Shown here: positions 8,847-18,800 of the stretch, one piece after another | Numbering within the stretch: position 1 is the first letter of the stretch | How the letters are laid out: each line of letters begins with the position of its first letter | NCBI GenBank assembly: GCA_022071945.1 | Contig: JAJVIN010000029.1 | Location: forward strand, 64,390-128,389 | Length of the DNA stretch: 64,000 nucleotides | Direction of reading: 5' to 3' | Source of the DNA: Thermoanaerobaculia bacterium | GTDB taxonomy: Bacteria; Acidobacteriota; Thermoanaerobaculia; UBA5066 | The notes under the pieces: model-generated | The model's database searches: none | Told to the model about the DNA's origin: nothing | What the model saw: only the letters and a program-made list of their open reading frames with translations | Translations under genes and position numbers: made by a program

Positions 8847-10582
8847 TTCACCAGCAGATCCGTCCCTCCCAGTTCATCACAACGTACGGCCCGGGGAGCA
8901 TAGTGGAGACGAGTTCGGGCCCAGTTGTCGCGTGCTCCGCGGAGCGCGTCTTTCTCGACAACGGTCTGGCCCTCCCTGACTTCGAAATTCGCGACGCGCG
9001 CCTCGCCAGAGATCCGGCTATCAACGGTGCCGGGATCGTCCGGATTCCGTCCAACGCGGAAGTGGGTCGCGAGGACCAGTATCCCCTCTATGCCTCGGAG
9101 GCCTTGCCGTACTGGTCGTTGTGCGTGGACCACAGGATCCTGTACATGGCAAGAGCTGGATGCCCGCAGTGTCCGGCAGCCGGATCGATTCGCGGTGCCA
9201 GGGAGAAGGCTGGCCGCGAGGCCATCCGCTTCGTTCGGGCCTGCGCTGCGGGTCACCTGGACGAGGTCGACTGGAACTACGTGGTTCACGGCGGCGCGGC
9301 CTGCGCGCAGCAGCCCGGCTACTACCAGTGGATCGGGGGAGGGGGCTCGCTACGAAACGTCGAACTCCGGTGTCCCAACTGCCCTGCGCGGGTGAACTTC
9401 GGCACGGTCTACAGCCGGGACTGGCGTTGCTCAGAGCGCTTTCCGGAACGAGGGCCACGACCCGTCCAGTCGTCCTGCACCTCGCCGGCCCGGATCCTCC
9501 AGCGTGGCGCCGCGAACCTGCGTACACCGTCGGTGATCTCCGCGCTGACGATACCGCCGCTTGCTTCTCGGCTGCACAACATCCTCCAAGACAGCCGGAT
9601 CATGACCCTTTGCAGCACGCTGCGAGGGTTGAACCTGCTCACCGAGCCGAACTTTCGACAGGGGCTGGCCAACATACAGCCTCCTCTCGGGGCATCGGTT
9701 CTCCAGTTCCTCCAGCAGCGGTCATGGGCTGAGATTCAGACCGCAATCGCCCAGGTGGCAGCGCAGGCGACGGCGGCGACGCGGTCCCTGAAGGACGAGG
9801 AGTTCGAGTCTCTTCGGTTCGCGGCGACGAATGGCGCTCCGCCGGTGCCATCACCGCATGTGGGCGTTCCGCCGCTCTTCGAGGTGCGCCTGGCCGATGT
9901 TCGACGATTCTCGGGCCCCGCAGGGCGCCTCACCTTTCGTGTCGTACCGGTAAGCAGGCTCAGGATGGTGCTCGTTCAGCTCGGCTATCGGCGGCTGGAC
10001 CCGACGAACGCACCGGTGCTGTCCGTCGCCTTCCAGTCGGCTGGTCGCACCTGGTACCCGGGCGTGGAACTCTTCGGTGAGGGCCTGTACCTTGACGTGG
10101 AGGATACAGTCCAGAACCTCATCGGGGACCGCGCGCTGTCGTGGTTGAGCTCCTTCCAGCAGGCGACTCAGCCGGACGAGACGCTGCACCCCATTCACGT
10201 ATGGTGGCACACCTTGTCGCATCGCCTGCTCAGGGCGCTCTCCCTCGATTCGGGCTACTCCTCCGCCGCGATCCGCGAGCGCGTGTACCTCAGCACGGAG
10301 CCGGGGCAACCCCCGCGAGGAGGAGTCCTCCTGTACACGGTGCAGCCCGGAGGTGACGGAACGCTCGGCGGCCTGATCGGTCTGGTACCATCCTTCGGCC
10401 GGGTCATCGCGGCCGCTCTCAGAGATCTTGCGAGCTGCTCGAACGATCCCTTGTGTGAGGAGACTGTGCCGAATGGCGTGAACGGTTCAGCATGCTACTC
10501 GTGTCTTCTCGCCTCGGAGACGTCGTGCGAGCAGCGCAATGTTCACCTCGACCGCGGTCTTCTCCTTCAGAACTTGCCGTGA
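8843..10582 (+). CDS. drmB: DISARM protein DrmB (DUF1998)
   Basis: DUF1998-domain partner of DrmA, 579 residues; in studied DISARM systems DrmA and DrmB form a DNA-binding complex. It opens with the family hallmark QFITTYGPGSIVE and ends with the DUF1998 cysteine motif CYSCLLASETSCEQ followed by LDRGLL. Further CxxC pairs near 109 and 176 suggest zinc ribbons. I start it at the GTG at 8843, which shares bases with the drmA stop (GTGA), because the family N-terminus begins right there; the longer upstream frame lies inside drmA and is not coding. DrmA/DrmB order and overlap are as in canonical DISARM. Confidence 0.95.
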   Translation: MIHQQIRPSQFITTYGPGSIVETSSGPVVACSAERVFLDNGLALPDFEIRDARLARDPAINGAGIVRIPSNAEVGREDQYPLYASEALPYWSLCVDHRILYMARAGCPQCPAAGSIRGAREKAGREAIRFVRACAAGHLDEVDWNYVVHGGAACAQQPGYYQWIGGGGSLRNVELRCPNCPARVNFGTVYSRDWRCSERFPERGPRPVQSSCTSPARILQRGAANLRTPSVISALTIPPLASRLHNILQDSRIMTLCSTLRGLNLLTEPNFRQGLANIQPPLGASVLQFLQQRSWAEIQTAIAQVAAQATAATRSLKDEEFESLRFAATNGAPPVPSPHVGVPPLFEVRLADVRRFSGPAGRLTFRVVPVSRLRMVLVQLGYRRLDPTNAPVLSVAFQSAGRTWYPGVELFGEGLYLDVEDTVQNLIGDRALSWLSSFQQATQPDETLHPIHVWWHTLSHRLLRALSLDSGYSSAAIRERVYLSTEPGQPPRGGVLLYTVQPGGDGTLGGLIGLVPSFGRVIAAALRDLASCSNDPLCEETVPNGVNGSACYSCLLASETSCEQRNVHLDRGLLLQNLP

Positions 10583-10592
10583 GGGGGAAGGA

Positions 10593-11264
10593 TTGCTCGA
10601 CATCACCCGCACCATCGAAGAGATCGTCAGTCAGCGAGATGATCGGGGCGCGTCCGCCGAGGCTCGGGTGACCCACCTTGCATCCGAGTTCCGCGCTTGC
10701 GGCACGAGCGACCCGGCCCTCCTTGCCCGTCTCCTGCATGAGCGCCTCGTGGAGGCGGCTCGTCGTATCGATCGAACGTCGCTGGCAGTGACCGGGCTGG
10801 CGTGGCTAGGCTCGGGGGCCCCGTCGGTCGATCAGGAGATGATGGGGCTCGTGAAGGGTACGCGTCGCGAGATCGCGCTTGCCGCGTATTCGGTCACCCC
10901 TGGCGCAAAGGCGCTACTAAGGGAGATGCGGGAGGTGGTTGCTCAGGGCGCGACCGCCACGTTGATCGTGAACAGCCTGGGTCGGCAGCCGGCGGAGGTG
11001 CAAGCGTTCCTGCGGGAGACGGCGCGCGACTTGGGCGATCGCTGGCGGCTACTCGACTTCGTCCCGCGCGGAGTGCAGTCCGAACTGCATGCCAAAGTCC
11101 TCGTCGTCGACAGGATGATGGCCCTCGTCGGTTCGGCTAACCTGAGCTACCATGGCATGGTGTCGAACCACGAGATGGCTGTCGTCATACGGGGCCCGAT
11201 GGCAGAGTCCATCGCTGCCCGGCTCGACATGCTCGCCCAGGGACCACACGTTCGGGCCGTTTGA
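10593..11264 (+). CDS. drmC: DISARM phospholipase D-like protein DrmC
   Basis: Phospholipase D superfamily protein of about 223 residues, the third DISARM core gene; possibly a nuclease. The single HKD motif HAKVLVVD is followed by GSANLS and NHEMAVVI, which is the normal PLD active-site layout for an enzyme working as a dimer. The start is uncertain: an in-frame ATG at 10539 lies inside drmB with no good ribosome site, while the TTG at 10593 comes right after an AGGGGGAAGG sequence and after the drmB stop, so I prefer TTG. The gene ends 28 bases from the converging helicase gene. Confidence 0.9.
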   Translation: MLDITRTIEEIVSQRDDRGASAEARVTHLASEFRACGTSDPALLARLLHERLVEAARRIDRTSLAVTGLAWLGSGAPSVDQEMMGLVKGTRREIALAAYSVTPGAKALLREMREVVAQGATATLIVNSLGRQPAEVQAFLRETARDLGDRWRLLDFVPRGVQSELHAKVLVVDRMMALVGSANLSYHGMVSNHEMAVVIRGPMAESIAARLDMLAQGPHVRAV

Positions 11265-11292
11265 TCTTGAGCACCGCGACAGGGAGGTGCGT

Positions 11293-13074
11293 CTACCCGT
11301 TCGCCTTGGCCCAGTACTCCGTGTACTGGGTCGCGACGGTCTCTAGTCGGCGTCCATTCAGGTGAACAAGGTTGTCGTCGACATCGATCACGAGGCACTC
11401 GTCAGTACCGCCGAACCTCACGCCGCGCATGCCCCTGCCGATCATCTGGTCGTACAGGACGCGGCTCGCCGTTGGACGCCCGATGACGACAGCCCGCACC
11501 CGGGGGGCATCGAAGCCAGTGGTCAACACGCCGTAGTTGCAGAGCACTTGGATCTCTCCGCGGCGAAACGCGCGGACGAAGTGACGGCGGGTCGCCTCTC
11601 TTGTATCGGCGGTGACGGCTTCCGCAGCTCGTCCTCGCCTGCGCAGGATGACCTTGACGCCCTCCGCATGCTGAACCGAGCAGCCGAAGAAGAGGACGGG
11701 CCAGGTAGGATCCAGGGCCAGGATGGCCTCGACGATTTGCCGATTCCTGTCCCGCTCTTGGCCGAGCTGGATCAGGACGTCGGGATGAAGCTCCTTCCAC
11801 TCTTGGAGGTACGCCTCCTGTTCCTCCGTCATCCGCACGGCGCGATTCGTGGGCGGGAGGAGCCTGTGGGTAGGGCGGGAGAGCACCTGCCTTGACCGGA
11901 GTTCCGCGAGCACTTCCGCCGGATCCTCGGGGAGGTTCCGGGGACGCAGCAGTCGATTATAGAACCGACGGGCGAGCCGGAGCGTCTCGTCATGTTGACT
12001 GCGGAGTGGGGTGGCGGTCAGCCCAAGGACGGGAACGGAACTCTTCGCCGCCGACGTGAACTCGATGCCGACGGCTGCCAGCACCTTGCGGTAGCTCGGG
12101 GCCTCGGCACGATGTGCCTCGTCGATGACGACGGCGCCGATGCTCGGTACCAGTCGGCCCACGGTCTCGCGGCAAACGCCGCCATCTCCGTCCACAAGCA
12201 CGCTGCGCAGCTTGTCGACGGTCGAGACGATGACACCGGCCCCATCTTCGTCTGGAACGGATCGTCGCCCGCCCCAGAACCGGTACACGTGAAGGGGCTC
12301 CCGGACGCCTCGCGGCGGATCGCCGCTGTCTATCCAGACCTCCTTGAACGCCTGCACCGCCTGCTCGCACAGCTCGTCGCTCTGCGCGACCCAGAGGATG
12401 AAGTCACCGCCGCGCTCCCCCAGCCACCAATCGGTGAGCGCCTCGACGGTGGTCCTGGTCTTGCCCGCTCCGGTGGGGAGCGTGAGAATGGCGCGGTTGC
12501 TGCCAGGACCAGCCCGCAGCAGGTCGACGACTTGGGCCCGCAGATCTTCCTGGAAGTCCTCCAAGTCGGGCAGTGGAACATGTGGATCGACAGCTTCGAG
12601 ATCCGGACCGCCGGGCTCGCCTACGATTCCCGCGAGTTCGGGCGGGAACCCGAGCGTGGAAACGAAGTGGCGTGCCCACCGCTTGCCAGGATGCCAGTTA
12701 CGCTCGGCCACGCACCGGGCGATGCGCTCCGCGCTGACGCCCCGAGCCCGCGCCGCGCCCGGGAAGTCGTGGAGCCGGTCCAGCTCGTCGTCTGTAGCCC
12801 GGAGCGCCAGCACATTCCTGAGGTGCCTGCACGCGAGAAGGTCCGGCCCCGCGATGTCGACGATGAACCGCGACAGGTCGGCGTCGTCGACTCGAGTCCG
12901 GAGCAGTCGTCCCGCGTTCTCGGCCTCGGCCACGATGCGTTCAACGCTCTTCTGACCGCGACGGGCATGGTCCATTTCCCGCAGCACAGCCTTGAGGTCC
13001 CCGGCAGGGAGACGACTCCTGAGGATCTCGGCCGTCTTCTCCATCACGTGGCGGTCTGCAGCACGCGCGCTCAC
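11293..13074 (-). CDS. Superfamily 2 DEAH-box helicase (SSL2/RadD-like) in the methyltransferase operon
   Basis: ATP-dependent helicase or translocase, 593 residues, GTG start. Walker A LPTGAGKT (199-206), motif II DEAH (318-321), LTATP (about 352-356), motif V GVLTTGFDAP and motif VI MIGRGMRG (about 555). The first ~170 residues are mostly helical and I do not recognise them; no nuclease domain is visible. It is the last gene of the minus-strand operon small protein, methyltransferase, glycosylase, helicase, 36 bases after the glycosylase. It differs from the DISARM helicases DrmA and DrmD (the latter is SNF2-like and longer). Likely roles are DNA repair or restriction together with the glycosylase; this is inference. 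Confidence 0.87.
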   Translation of the reverse strand: MSARAADRHVMEKTAEILRSRLPAGDLKAVLREMDHARRGQKSVERIVAEAENAGRLLRTRVDDADLSRFIVDIAGPDLLACRHLRNVLALRATDDELDRLHDFPGAARARGVSAERIARCVAERNWHPGKRWARHFVSTLGFPPELAGIVGEPGGPDLEAVDPHVPLPDLEDFQEDLRAQVVDLLRAGPGSNRAILTLPTGAGKTRTTVEALTDWWLGERGGDFILWVAQSDELCEQAVQAFKEVWIDSGDPPRGVREPLHVYRFWGGRRSVPDEDGAGVIVSTVDKLRSVLVDGDGGVCRETVGRLVPSIGAVVIDEAHRAEAPSYRKVLAAVGIEFTSAAKSSVPVLGLTATPLRSQHDETLRLARRFYNRLLRPRNLPEDPAEVLAELRSRQVLSRPTHRLLPPTNRAVRMTEEQEAYLQEWKELHPDVLIQLGQERDRNRQIVEAILALDPTWPVLFFGCSVQHAEGVKVILRRRGRAAEAVTADTREATRRHFVRAFRRGEIQVLCNYGVLTTGFDAPRVRAVVIGRPTASRVLYDQMIGRGMRGVRFGGTDECLVIDVDDNLVHLNGRRLETVATQYTEYWAKANG

Positions 13075-13110
13075 GGCGTCCGGTCCTCCAGAACGTAGAC
13101 AACCGACAGG

Positions 13111-13935
13111 TCAGCCACGACGACCCCTCCCGAGCGGCGGTCCGAGCCGCGCAGTTCCGTACGCACACCTCGACGCCAACACGCACGCTTCGCATGCGGG
13201 AGCAGCCGCCCGGCAGACGGTGCGCCCGTGCGCGACGAGGTTCACGTGCAGGCCGTAGCGGAGGTCAGGCGGCATGGCATCCTCGAGCGCCCGCTGTCGT
13301 TCCTTGTGCCCCATCGGCAGCAACTCGATGCCGATCGTGCGCAGGCAGCCGAGACGAGCCAGAACGCGCCCGACATGGGCATCGACGGGGAACACGGCCC
13401 GACCAAAGCTGTAGAGCATCACGCACCGAGAGCTCTTTGGCCCCACCTCCGATAGGCCGGACAGAAACGAGGACAGGGTCTGATCGTCAAGGTCCCTGGC
13501 CCGGGCGAGGTCGGCAACTCCGAACCGCTCCGCGATGGCCGTCAGGCCGGCCACGATCGCCCGTGCCTTCTTCTCCTCGAGCCCGCCTCCGTGAATGAGG
13601 TCGGCGATGTCTCCCTCTCCGAGGCGGCGAACCTGCTCCCAGGGACCGGCCCGGCGGAGCGCCTCAAAGGCTCGCAGATACGCTCTCTCTGCCGTCTTCC
13701 TGGACAGAACGATGAAGACGAACTCGTCAGTCGGATCGGCGAGGTTCCCCAGATGCGGCGTGCCGTGAAGAGCGTGCAACTGTGCCGCGATCCAGCGGAG
13801 GTTCTTCTCGAAGTCGGCGACGAGGCGCCGGGCGCGCGCGCCGCGATACTGCGAGCGAAGCGCCTCGACCATGTCCGCGCGCCATCGCTCGATCGTGCGC
13901 ACGCCGACTACGGGCGGGCGAGCATGGTCTTCCAT
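13111..13935 (-). CDS. HhH-GPD DNA glycosylase/AP lyase with [4Fe-4S] cluster (endonuclease III-like)
   Basis: 274 residues, DNA base-excision enzyme of the endonuclease III/MutY superfamily. The helix-hairpin-helix LSEVGPKSSRCV aligns with the EndoIII one and keeps the catalytic Lys; the catalytic Asp is in VDAHVGRV. Near the C-terminus four cysteines have the exact C-x6-C-x2-C-x5-C spacing of the EndoIII iron-sulfur cluster. About 85 N-terminal residues precede the usual domain. I take the ATG at 13935, which overlaps the methyltransferase end by 28 bases. Next to a cytosine methyltransferase it may repair G:T mismatches left by 5-methylcytosine deamination, as the Mig.MthI glycosylase does beside its methyltransferase; alternatively it may act as a restriction effector on modified DNA. 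Confidence 0.88.
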   Translation of the reverse strand: MEDHARPPVVGVRTIERWRADMVEALRSQYRGARARRLVADFEKNLRWIAAQLHALHGTPHLGNLADPTDEFVFIVLSRKTAERAYLRAFEALRRAGPWEQVRRLGEGDIADLIHGGGLEEKKARAIVAGLTAIAERFGVADLARARDLDDQTLSSFLSGLSEVGPKSSRCVMLYSFGRAVFPVDAHVGRVLARLGCLRTIGIELLPMGHKERQRALEDAMPPDLRYGLHVNLVAHGRTVCRAAAPACEACVLASRCAYGTARLGPPLGRGRRG

Positions 13936-15365
13936 CCGACGTCCCACGCCCGAGGCGAGTGCTCTGCTCTGCCGTCCACCTTCGCCAGCAGTCCGCGCAC
14001 TGCGCCCCCGATCTCGCGCGCCAGAAGGGGCGGTACCGCATTCCCGATCTGCCGAAACGCATCGCCTGTGTTGCCCGTGAACGCGAACGCGTCTGGAAAG
14101 GACTGGAGCCGTGCTGCCTCGCGGATTGTGATGGCCCGCCCTTGCGCGGAATCGAAGTGAATGTGCGAGTACGTGTCCTTCCCAAGATGCGCCGTGATCG
14201 TCCAGGACGGCGCCTCCGCTACGAGCTTCCGCCACTTGTCCGGGAAGCTGTCGACCGGATAGGGCGGAATGAACTCCTTGCGTGTCGGGCGCTGTCCACC
14301 TCGGCGGCGCCAGCGCGCGACTGCCTCCTGGAATCTCTCTTCGGCGATCTCGATGGCCCTGGGATACCGGTCCCCAGGTTCCATGCGCGCGAAGGTCTCG
14401 AAATCGCGCGGCGTCCAGCGACAGAAGTGGTCCGTCACCTCGGTGCTCTGCAAGCGGTCGTTCCACGCCCGCATCTTGAGGCAGTACCAGTTCCGAGGAG
14501 CGTGGGCATAGCCTGTGGGGCCAAACTCGGAACGAAGCGGTCGGTACTTCCTCCCGTTCCCGAGTGAGGCCAGGTGGCCGGTGAACGGCGGCAGATCATC
14601 GAACGCCTCGGCGACGGTCACCGCCGGCCCCGCTGGGAAGACGATCGGGAGGGTCCTCGGGTCTACGAAGTACTTCGGGCTTCTCCAGATGCGTCGGTCC
14701 AGTTCCGCTCCGGACAGGTGACCGCGGCTCAGGGTCGCGTGAAAGCGCCTCGGGGGAAACGCTGGCTCGATCCCGAGATCGCTCCGCGCGCCGATGATGA
14801 TGATCCGCTCGCGCAACTGTGGAACGCCGTACCACACGGCGTTCAGCAACGTGCACCGGACATCGTATCCGGCTTCCGCCACCGCATCGCAAACGTCCTC
14901 CGCGACGTTCCGGCCGCGAAGATGGAGCATGCCCGACACGTTCTCGAACACGAAAAAGCGAGGCTGCAGATCACGAAGGATCCGGACTGCATGAACGTAG
15001 AGCTCGTTGCGCCTATCGACGGCGAAGGAACCTGGCCCGGAGTTGATCGAGTCCAGCTTCGCGCGCCCTGCTCGCGAGAAACCCTGACATGGTGCGCCAG
15101 CAACCAAGAGGTCGAGTTCCGGCACGCCGACCCGGCGAAACCGCCGCCGGAGCGTGCTTGCACTGATCTTCCGGACATCACCGACATCAGGGCCGAGAAA
15201 GCTGGCTGGGCGCTCGCCGAAGTTCTTCGCGAAGGTGGACGAGGCGACCGGGTCCACTTCGATTGCGCCCAGGCAGCGAAAGCCAGCCTCCTCAAGGCCA
15301 AGCGTAAAACCACCGGCGCCCGCGAACAGCTCGATCGAGGTGTAGTCTGACCGCAGCGCCATCAT
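13908..15365 (-). CDS. drmMII: DNA (cytosine-5-)-methyltransferase, probable DISARM DrmMII
   Basis: Transfers a methyl group from S-adenosylmethionine to cytosine C5, 485 residues. Motif I ELFAGAGGFTLGLEEAGF, motif IV with the catalytic Cys in GAPCQGFSRAGR, motif VI FENVSGML, motif VIII QLRERIIIIG and motif X GNAVPPLLAREI are all present, so it should be active. The target-recognition region between VIII and X determines the site; I cannot predict it. I choose the ATG at 15365 because it forms an ATGA overlap with the upstream small gene; another in-frame ATG lies at 15386. Class 2 DISARM uses such an enzyme (DrmMII) to mark self DNA. Here it sits opposite the drmABC operon with a glycosylase and helicase behind it. 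Confidence 0.93.
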   Translation of the reverse strand: MMALRSDYTSIELFAGAGGFTLGLEEAGFRCLGAIEVDPVASSTFAKNFGERPASFLGPDVGDVRKISASTLRRRFRRVGVPELDLLVAGAPCQGFSRAGRAKLDSINSGPGSFAVDRRNELYVHAVRILRDLQPRFFVFENVSGMLHLRGRNVAEDVCDAVAEAGYDVRCTLLNAVWYGVPQLRERIIIIGARSDLGIEPAFPPRRFHATLSRGHLSGAELDRRIWRSPKYFVDPRTLPIVFPAGPAVTVAEAFDDLPPFTGHLASLGNGRKYRPLRSEFGPTGYAHAPRNWYCLKMRAWNDRLQSTEVTDHFCRWTPRDFETFARMEPGDRYPRAIEIAEERFQEAVARWRRRGGQRPTRKEFIPPYPVDSFPDKWRKLVAEAPSWTITAHLGKDTYSHIHFDSAQGRAITIREAARLQSFPDAFAFTGNTGDAFRQIGNAVPPLLAREIGGAVRGLLAKVDGRAEHSPRAWDVGWKTMLARP

Positions 15366-15568
15366 TCGAGTCGCCTCTTCTGGCACGACGGCGGAGGCGC
15401 CTCGGCAGCGACGTGCACAGATCCCTGGCGGGTCGGCAGGTACGCCTCGTCTCGCTTGCGAAACCAGTCGCTGTGAGTCGTTCGATCGAGGCGTAGCGCA
15501 GCGTAGAGTACCTTCTTGAGTTCCGACTCGACCTCCACCACGCTTATCCCGCTTGGACCTCGTGACAT
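15362..15568 (-). CDS. Small 68-residue protein leading the methyltransferase operon, function unknown
   Basis: I do not recognise this family. The ATG at 15568 has an excellent ribosome site (AAAAGGAG, nine bases upstream), and the stop overlaps the methyltransferase ATG as ATGA, so it is very likely translated and coupled to that gene. The middle (VESELKKVLYAALRLDRTTH and then SDWFRKRDEAYL) is predicted helical and charged, and could be a short DNA-binding or regulatory domain; the C-terminal third is Pro/Ala-rich and looks disordered. Its position as first gene before a methyltransferase recalls the controller proteins of restriction systems, but no helix-turn-helix is certain. Confidence 0.7.
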   Translation of the reverse strand: MSRGPSGISVVEVESELKKVLYAALRLDRTTHSDWFRKRDEAYLPTRQGSVHVAAEAPPPSCQKRRLE

Positions 15569-15878
15569 CGAAGATGGCTCCTTTTCTCCAAGTATACGTC
15601 CCGCTGGAGGGTCAGCGGCAGTCGGCTCGGCGAGCGGCTGAGCCAAGGCCTAGGTCGGAACGAGGCCTCCATGGTGATCGCGGAAGCCCGCCGAAGGAAC
15701 GGACAACAGTATGTACATCCAGCCCGGCAGGCTGCCGTCGACTGCGTCGACGAGAAGAGCGCGAATCAGGCTTTGGACGGTCCTGATCCGGTGCTCCCCC
15801 TTTCGCCCGACCGGATGAAACGTCACGAGGCAATCCCACCGGCTCCGAAAGTGCGGCATGATCTACGAGGAGGGCTGC
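15569..15878. promoter_or_regulatory. Divergent promoter region between the methyltransferase operon and the large helicase gene
   Basis: No gene in this 310-base stretch. On the minus strand TATACT (15591-15596) is a good -10 box just before the small gene, with no clear -35. A perfect inverted repeat lies at 15736-15752. Open frames here have no supporting features. Confidence 0.5.
15736..15752. promoter_or_regulatory. Perfect inverted repeat, candidate operator
   Basis: CGTCGAC, three bases, GTCGACG: a perfect 17-bp dyad at the middle of the divergent region, where one regulator could control both operons. Short GC-rich palindromes also occur by chance, so this is a candidate only. Confidence 0.35.
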
Positions 15879-18800
15879 ATGGCCTACTACTCGTACATCA
15901 CCGAGGCCTGCCGGCGCGACGCGAACGTCCACGGAATGCTCCACGAGGTCGAGAAGCTCGCGCAGAAGATCGAGCAAGACCAGACCCTCATGAGCCTGGA
16001 TCGGTTCCCGCCGCCGTACCTGAAGAAGAGCCTCGGAGCGCGGCGCGTGATCATGGAAGAGCGGTTCGTCGGGAACGCTGACAACGTTGTCGTCTTCCTC
16101 GCGGCGTTCTTTCGAGGCGACAGCGACTACGACAGGTTCCTCGACCAAGATCCGGTCTATATCAGAGGGTTTCGCGCCGAGCGCTCTCCGGACAACGCGA
16201 CGCTGACCGCGTGGCTCACGGAGCGGAGCGAAAAGGGCATCGAACCGCTTCCCGAACCGTCGGCGATAGAGCTGGGATACCTGCAGCCGCCGGCAATCGG
16301 CCCGCAGGAAGGGTGGATGGTGTACGAGTCGCGCGTCTGGACCGACCGCGTTGCGCGGCCGGATGCCCGCCCGTGGCTTGTGAGCCTCTCGGAGCTCGTC
16401 CAAAAACTCGGGTTCGTCTCAAGTGCGTCGCCGTCTGGTCTCCAATGGTTCCAACATCCGACGCAGCCGGATCTGCACATCGCCTACCAAGTCTTCCCGC
16501 ATGCGGAGCGCATCCTCCTGCTAGTGCCGGTGCTCCCGGGCGAGTCCCGCGAGGGGGTCGCACTCGCCGCGTTGCAGACCGGTTCGCTCGCGGATGTCAG
16601 CTCGGAGGCGACCGACGACGCGCTCCTCGCGGTGAGCGCGCGGGCATATCCGGACTACATCACGCTCGATCGTGACGTGTGGCTCGCGACGCAAGAGACG
16701 ACGGGGCGCGCGAATCTCGCGCTCTCGCCGGAAGAGGCATCGCTCCTCCGGGGCATGCTCACGACGACCCCGACCGAACGCCGGGTCTATCCGCTCTTCA
16801 TCAACGGCCGCCCGGGGAGCGGCAAGAGCACGATCCTGCAGTACCTCTTTGCGGAGCACCTGCACTTCCACCTTCGGCAGGCGCCCGAAGACCGCACCCC
16901 GCATCCGCCGCTTTACCTGACCTACAGCGAGCCGCTCCTCAAGCGTGCGCGCGAGGAAGTGCGGTCCATTCTGCGCTGCGATGCAAGGAAGAACGCTGCG
17001 GGAAACGGCCGCATTGACGAGCGGGACTTGGAGGAAACGACAGATCAGGCCTTCAGCGAGTTCCGCGTCTTCCTCCGCCAGCTCCTCCCCGAGCACAAAC
17101 GTCGGGACTTCGACGCCCAGCGTTTCATGGGCTTCCTCCGATTCCGGCAGGGCTGGGTCCCGCGTGCGCAACGCTCCGCGAGCCCGACAGTCCGCCAGAT
17201 CACGCCCGAGATGGCGTGGCACGTCATTCGGACGTATATCAAGGGGATGCGGCAAGAGGCCGCGGACTACATCAACCCGGACTGGTACGCAGAACTCCCG
17301 AAGAAGCACCGTACCGTCACGGAGGAGCGATTCCGCGAGATCTACAAGCACGTATGGGATGACTGGTACCGGGAGCTGTGCGCTAAGGACAAGTGGTGGG
17401 ACGACCAAGACCTCGCGCGGGCCGTCCTCGACTTCGAGTCCCTCGACGTCGCCCGGTACCCAGCGATCTTCTGCGATGAAGCGCAGGACTTCACGAAGGT
17501 CGAACTCGAACTCATCCTCCACCTCTCACTCTTCCATAGGCGGATGGTCCCGGACTTCCACCTCCACCGCGTACCGTTCGCCTTCGCCGGTGATCCATTT
17601 CAGACGCTCAACCCGACCGGGTTCAACTGGGAAGCGGTCAGTGCGAGCTTCCACGACAACATCGTCAAGCAGCTCGCGCGGGCGCGCGACACGCGCCTCG
17701 AGTTCAACTACCAGGAACTCGCATTCAACTACCGGTCCAATAGCGGCATTGTCGGCATCGCGAACCTCGTGCAACTCATACGCGGCGTGGTCTTCGATAT
17801 ACCGAAACTCCACCCGCAGAAGGCGTGGAGCGTTGGTGCGTCCGCCGCGCCCGTGTGGTTCTCGACGCAGGATCCGGATACCCGAACCGGACTCCGCGAG
17901 AACCCGGACCTCGTCATCCTCATCCCGTGTCAGGAAGGCGAGGAGAAGGAGTGGGTAGCGAGCGACCCGATCCTCCGGGAGATCGCCTTGGAGGACGGGC
18001 AGGTGACCCGCTACGTCCTGAGTCCCGTCCGCGCGAAAGGCTTGGAGTTCTCTCGCGTCGTCCTTTATGGGTTCGGCGAGGCCTGCGCTCGCGAGCATCC
18101 GATGCTTCTGACGCTCCTCGGAAACGAAGGGAAGACGGTCGACGCGGATGCTTGTCTCCCGCTGCAGTACTTCCTGAATCGCCTCTACGTTGCCGTCACG
18201 CGCGCCCAAGAGCAACTCGTCGTAGTCGATACGCCACGGGGCATCAACCATTTCTGGCAGCACGCGCGGGATGGCGGGCCGGAGGCGCTCCTCACGCGGT
18301 ACGGCTCGTCGGCCTGGCGCCATGAGGACCTCATTCGCCTCGTCGACGGCACGCTCGACGCATGGCAGCAGCACCGGCAGGAGCCGGAAGGCCTTGCAAA
18401 GCAGTTCCTCGAGGAAGCGCTCGCGAAGAACGACTCCTACCTCTTCGCGCTCGCTGGGGCGAACTTCCGTGCAGCCGGCGACGAGCCTCAGGCGCGGTAC
18501 TGCCACGCTCTCGGGCTGCGGGCCGAAGGGCGCCTCCCCGAAGCCGGGCAAGCACTTGACGGGCTCGGGCGGTCCGACGAAGCGCTCGTGTGCTACTGGA
18601 TGGCCTCGGCATGGAAGGAGATCGTCGCGCTTGGGGAGGGGAAGCCGACGATTCGAACCCGTCGCGAGCACGACGTCGCGTGTGCCCTCGTTGGAGCACC
18701 GAAGGCTGCCGACGCGCTCCGCACCATCGAACTCCTCCAAGCCGACGTCCTCGATTCGACGAAACTAGATCGCTACCTCGCGGACGGGCGATGGGGCGAG

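Noticed and set aside
13936-14466. Upstream extension of the glycosylase frame
   Set aside because: It lies within the methyltransferase gene in another frame; the glycosylase family starts well after the ATG at 13935.
15736-15752. Phage attachment site
   Set aside because: The dyad is not repeated at the other island edge and no integrase or tRNA is present, so I list it only as a possible operator.
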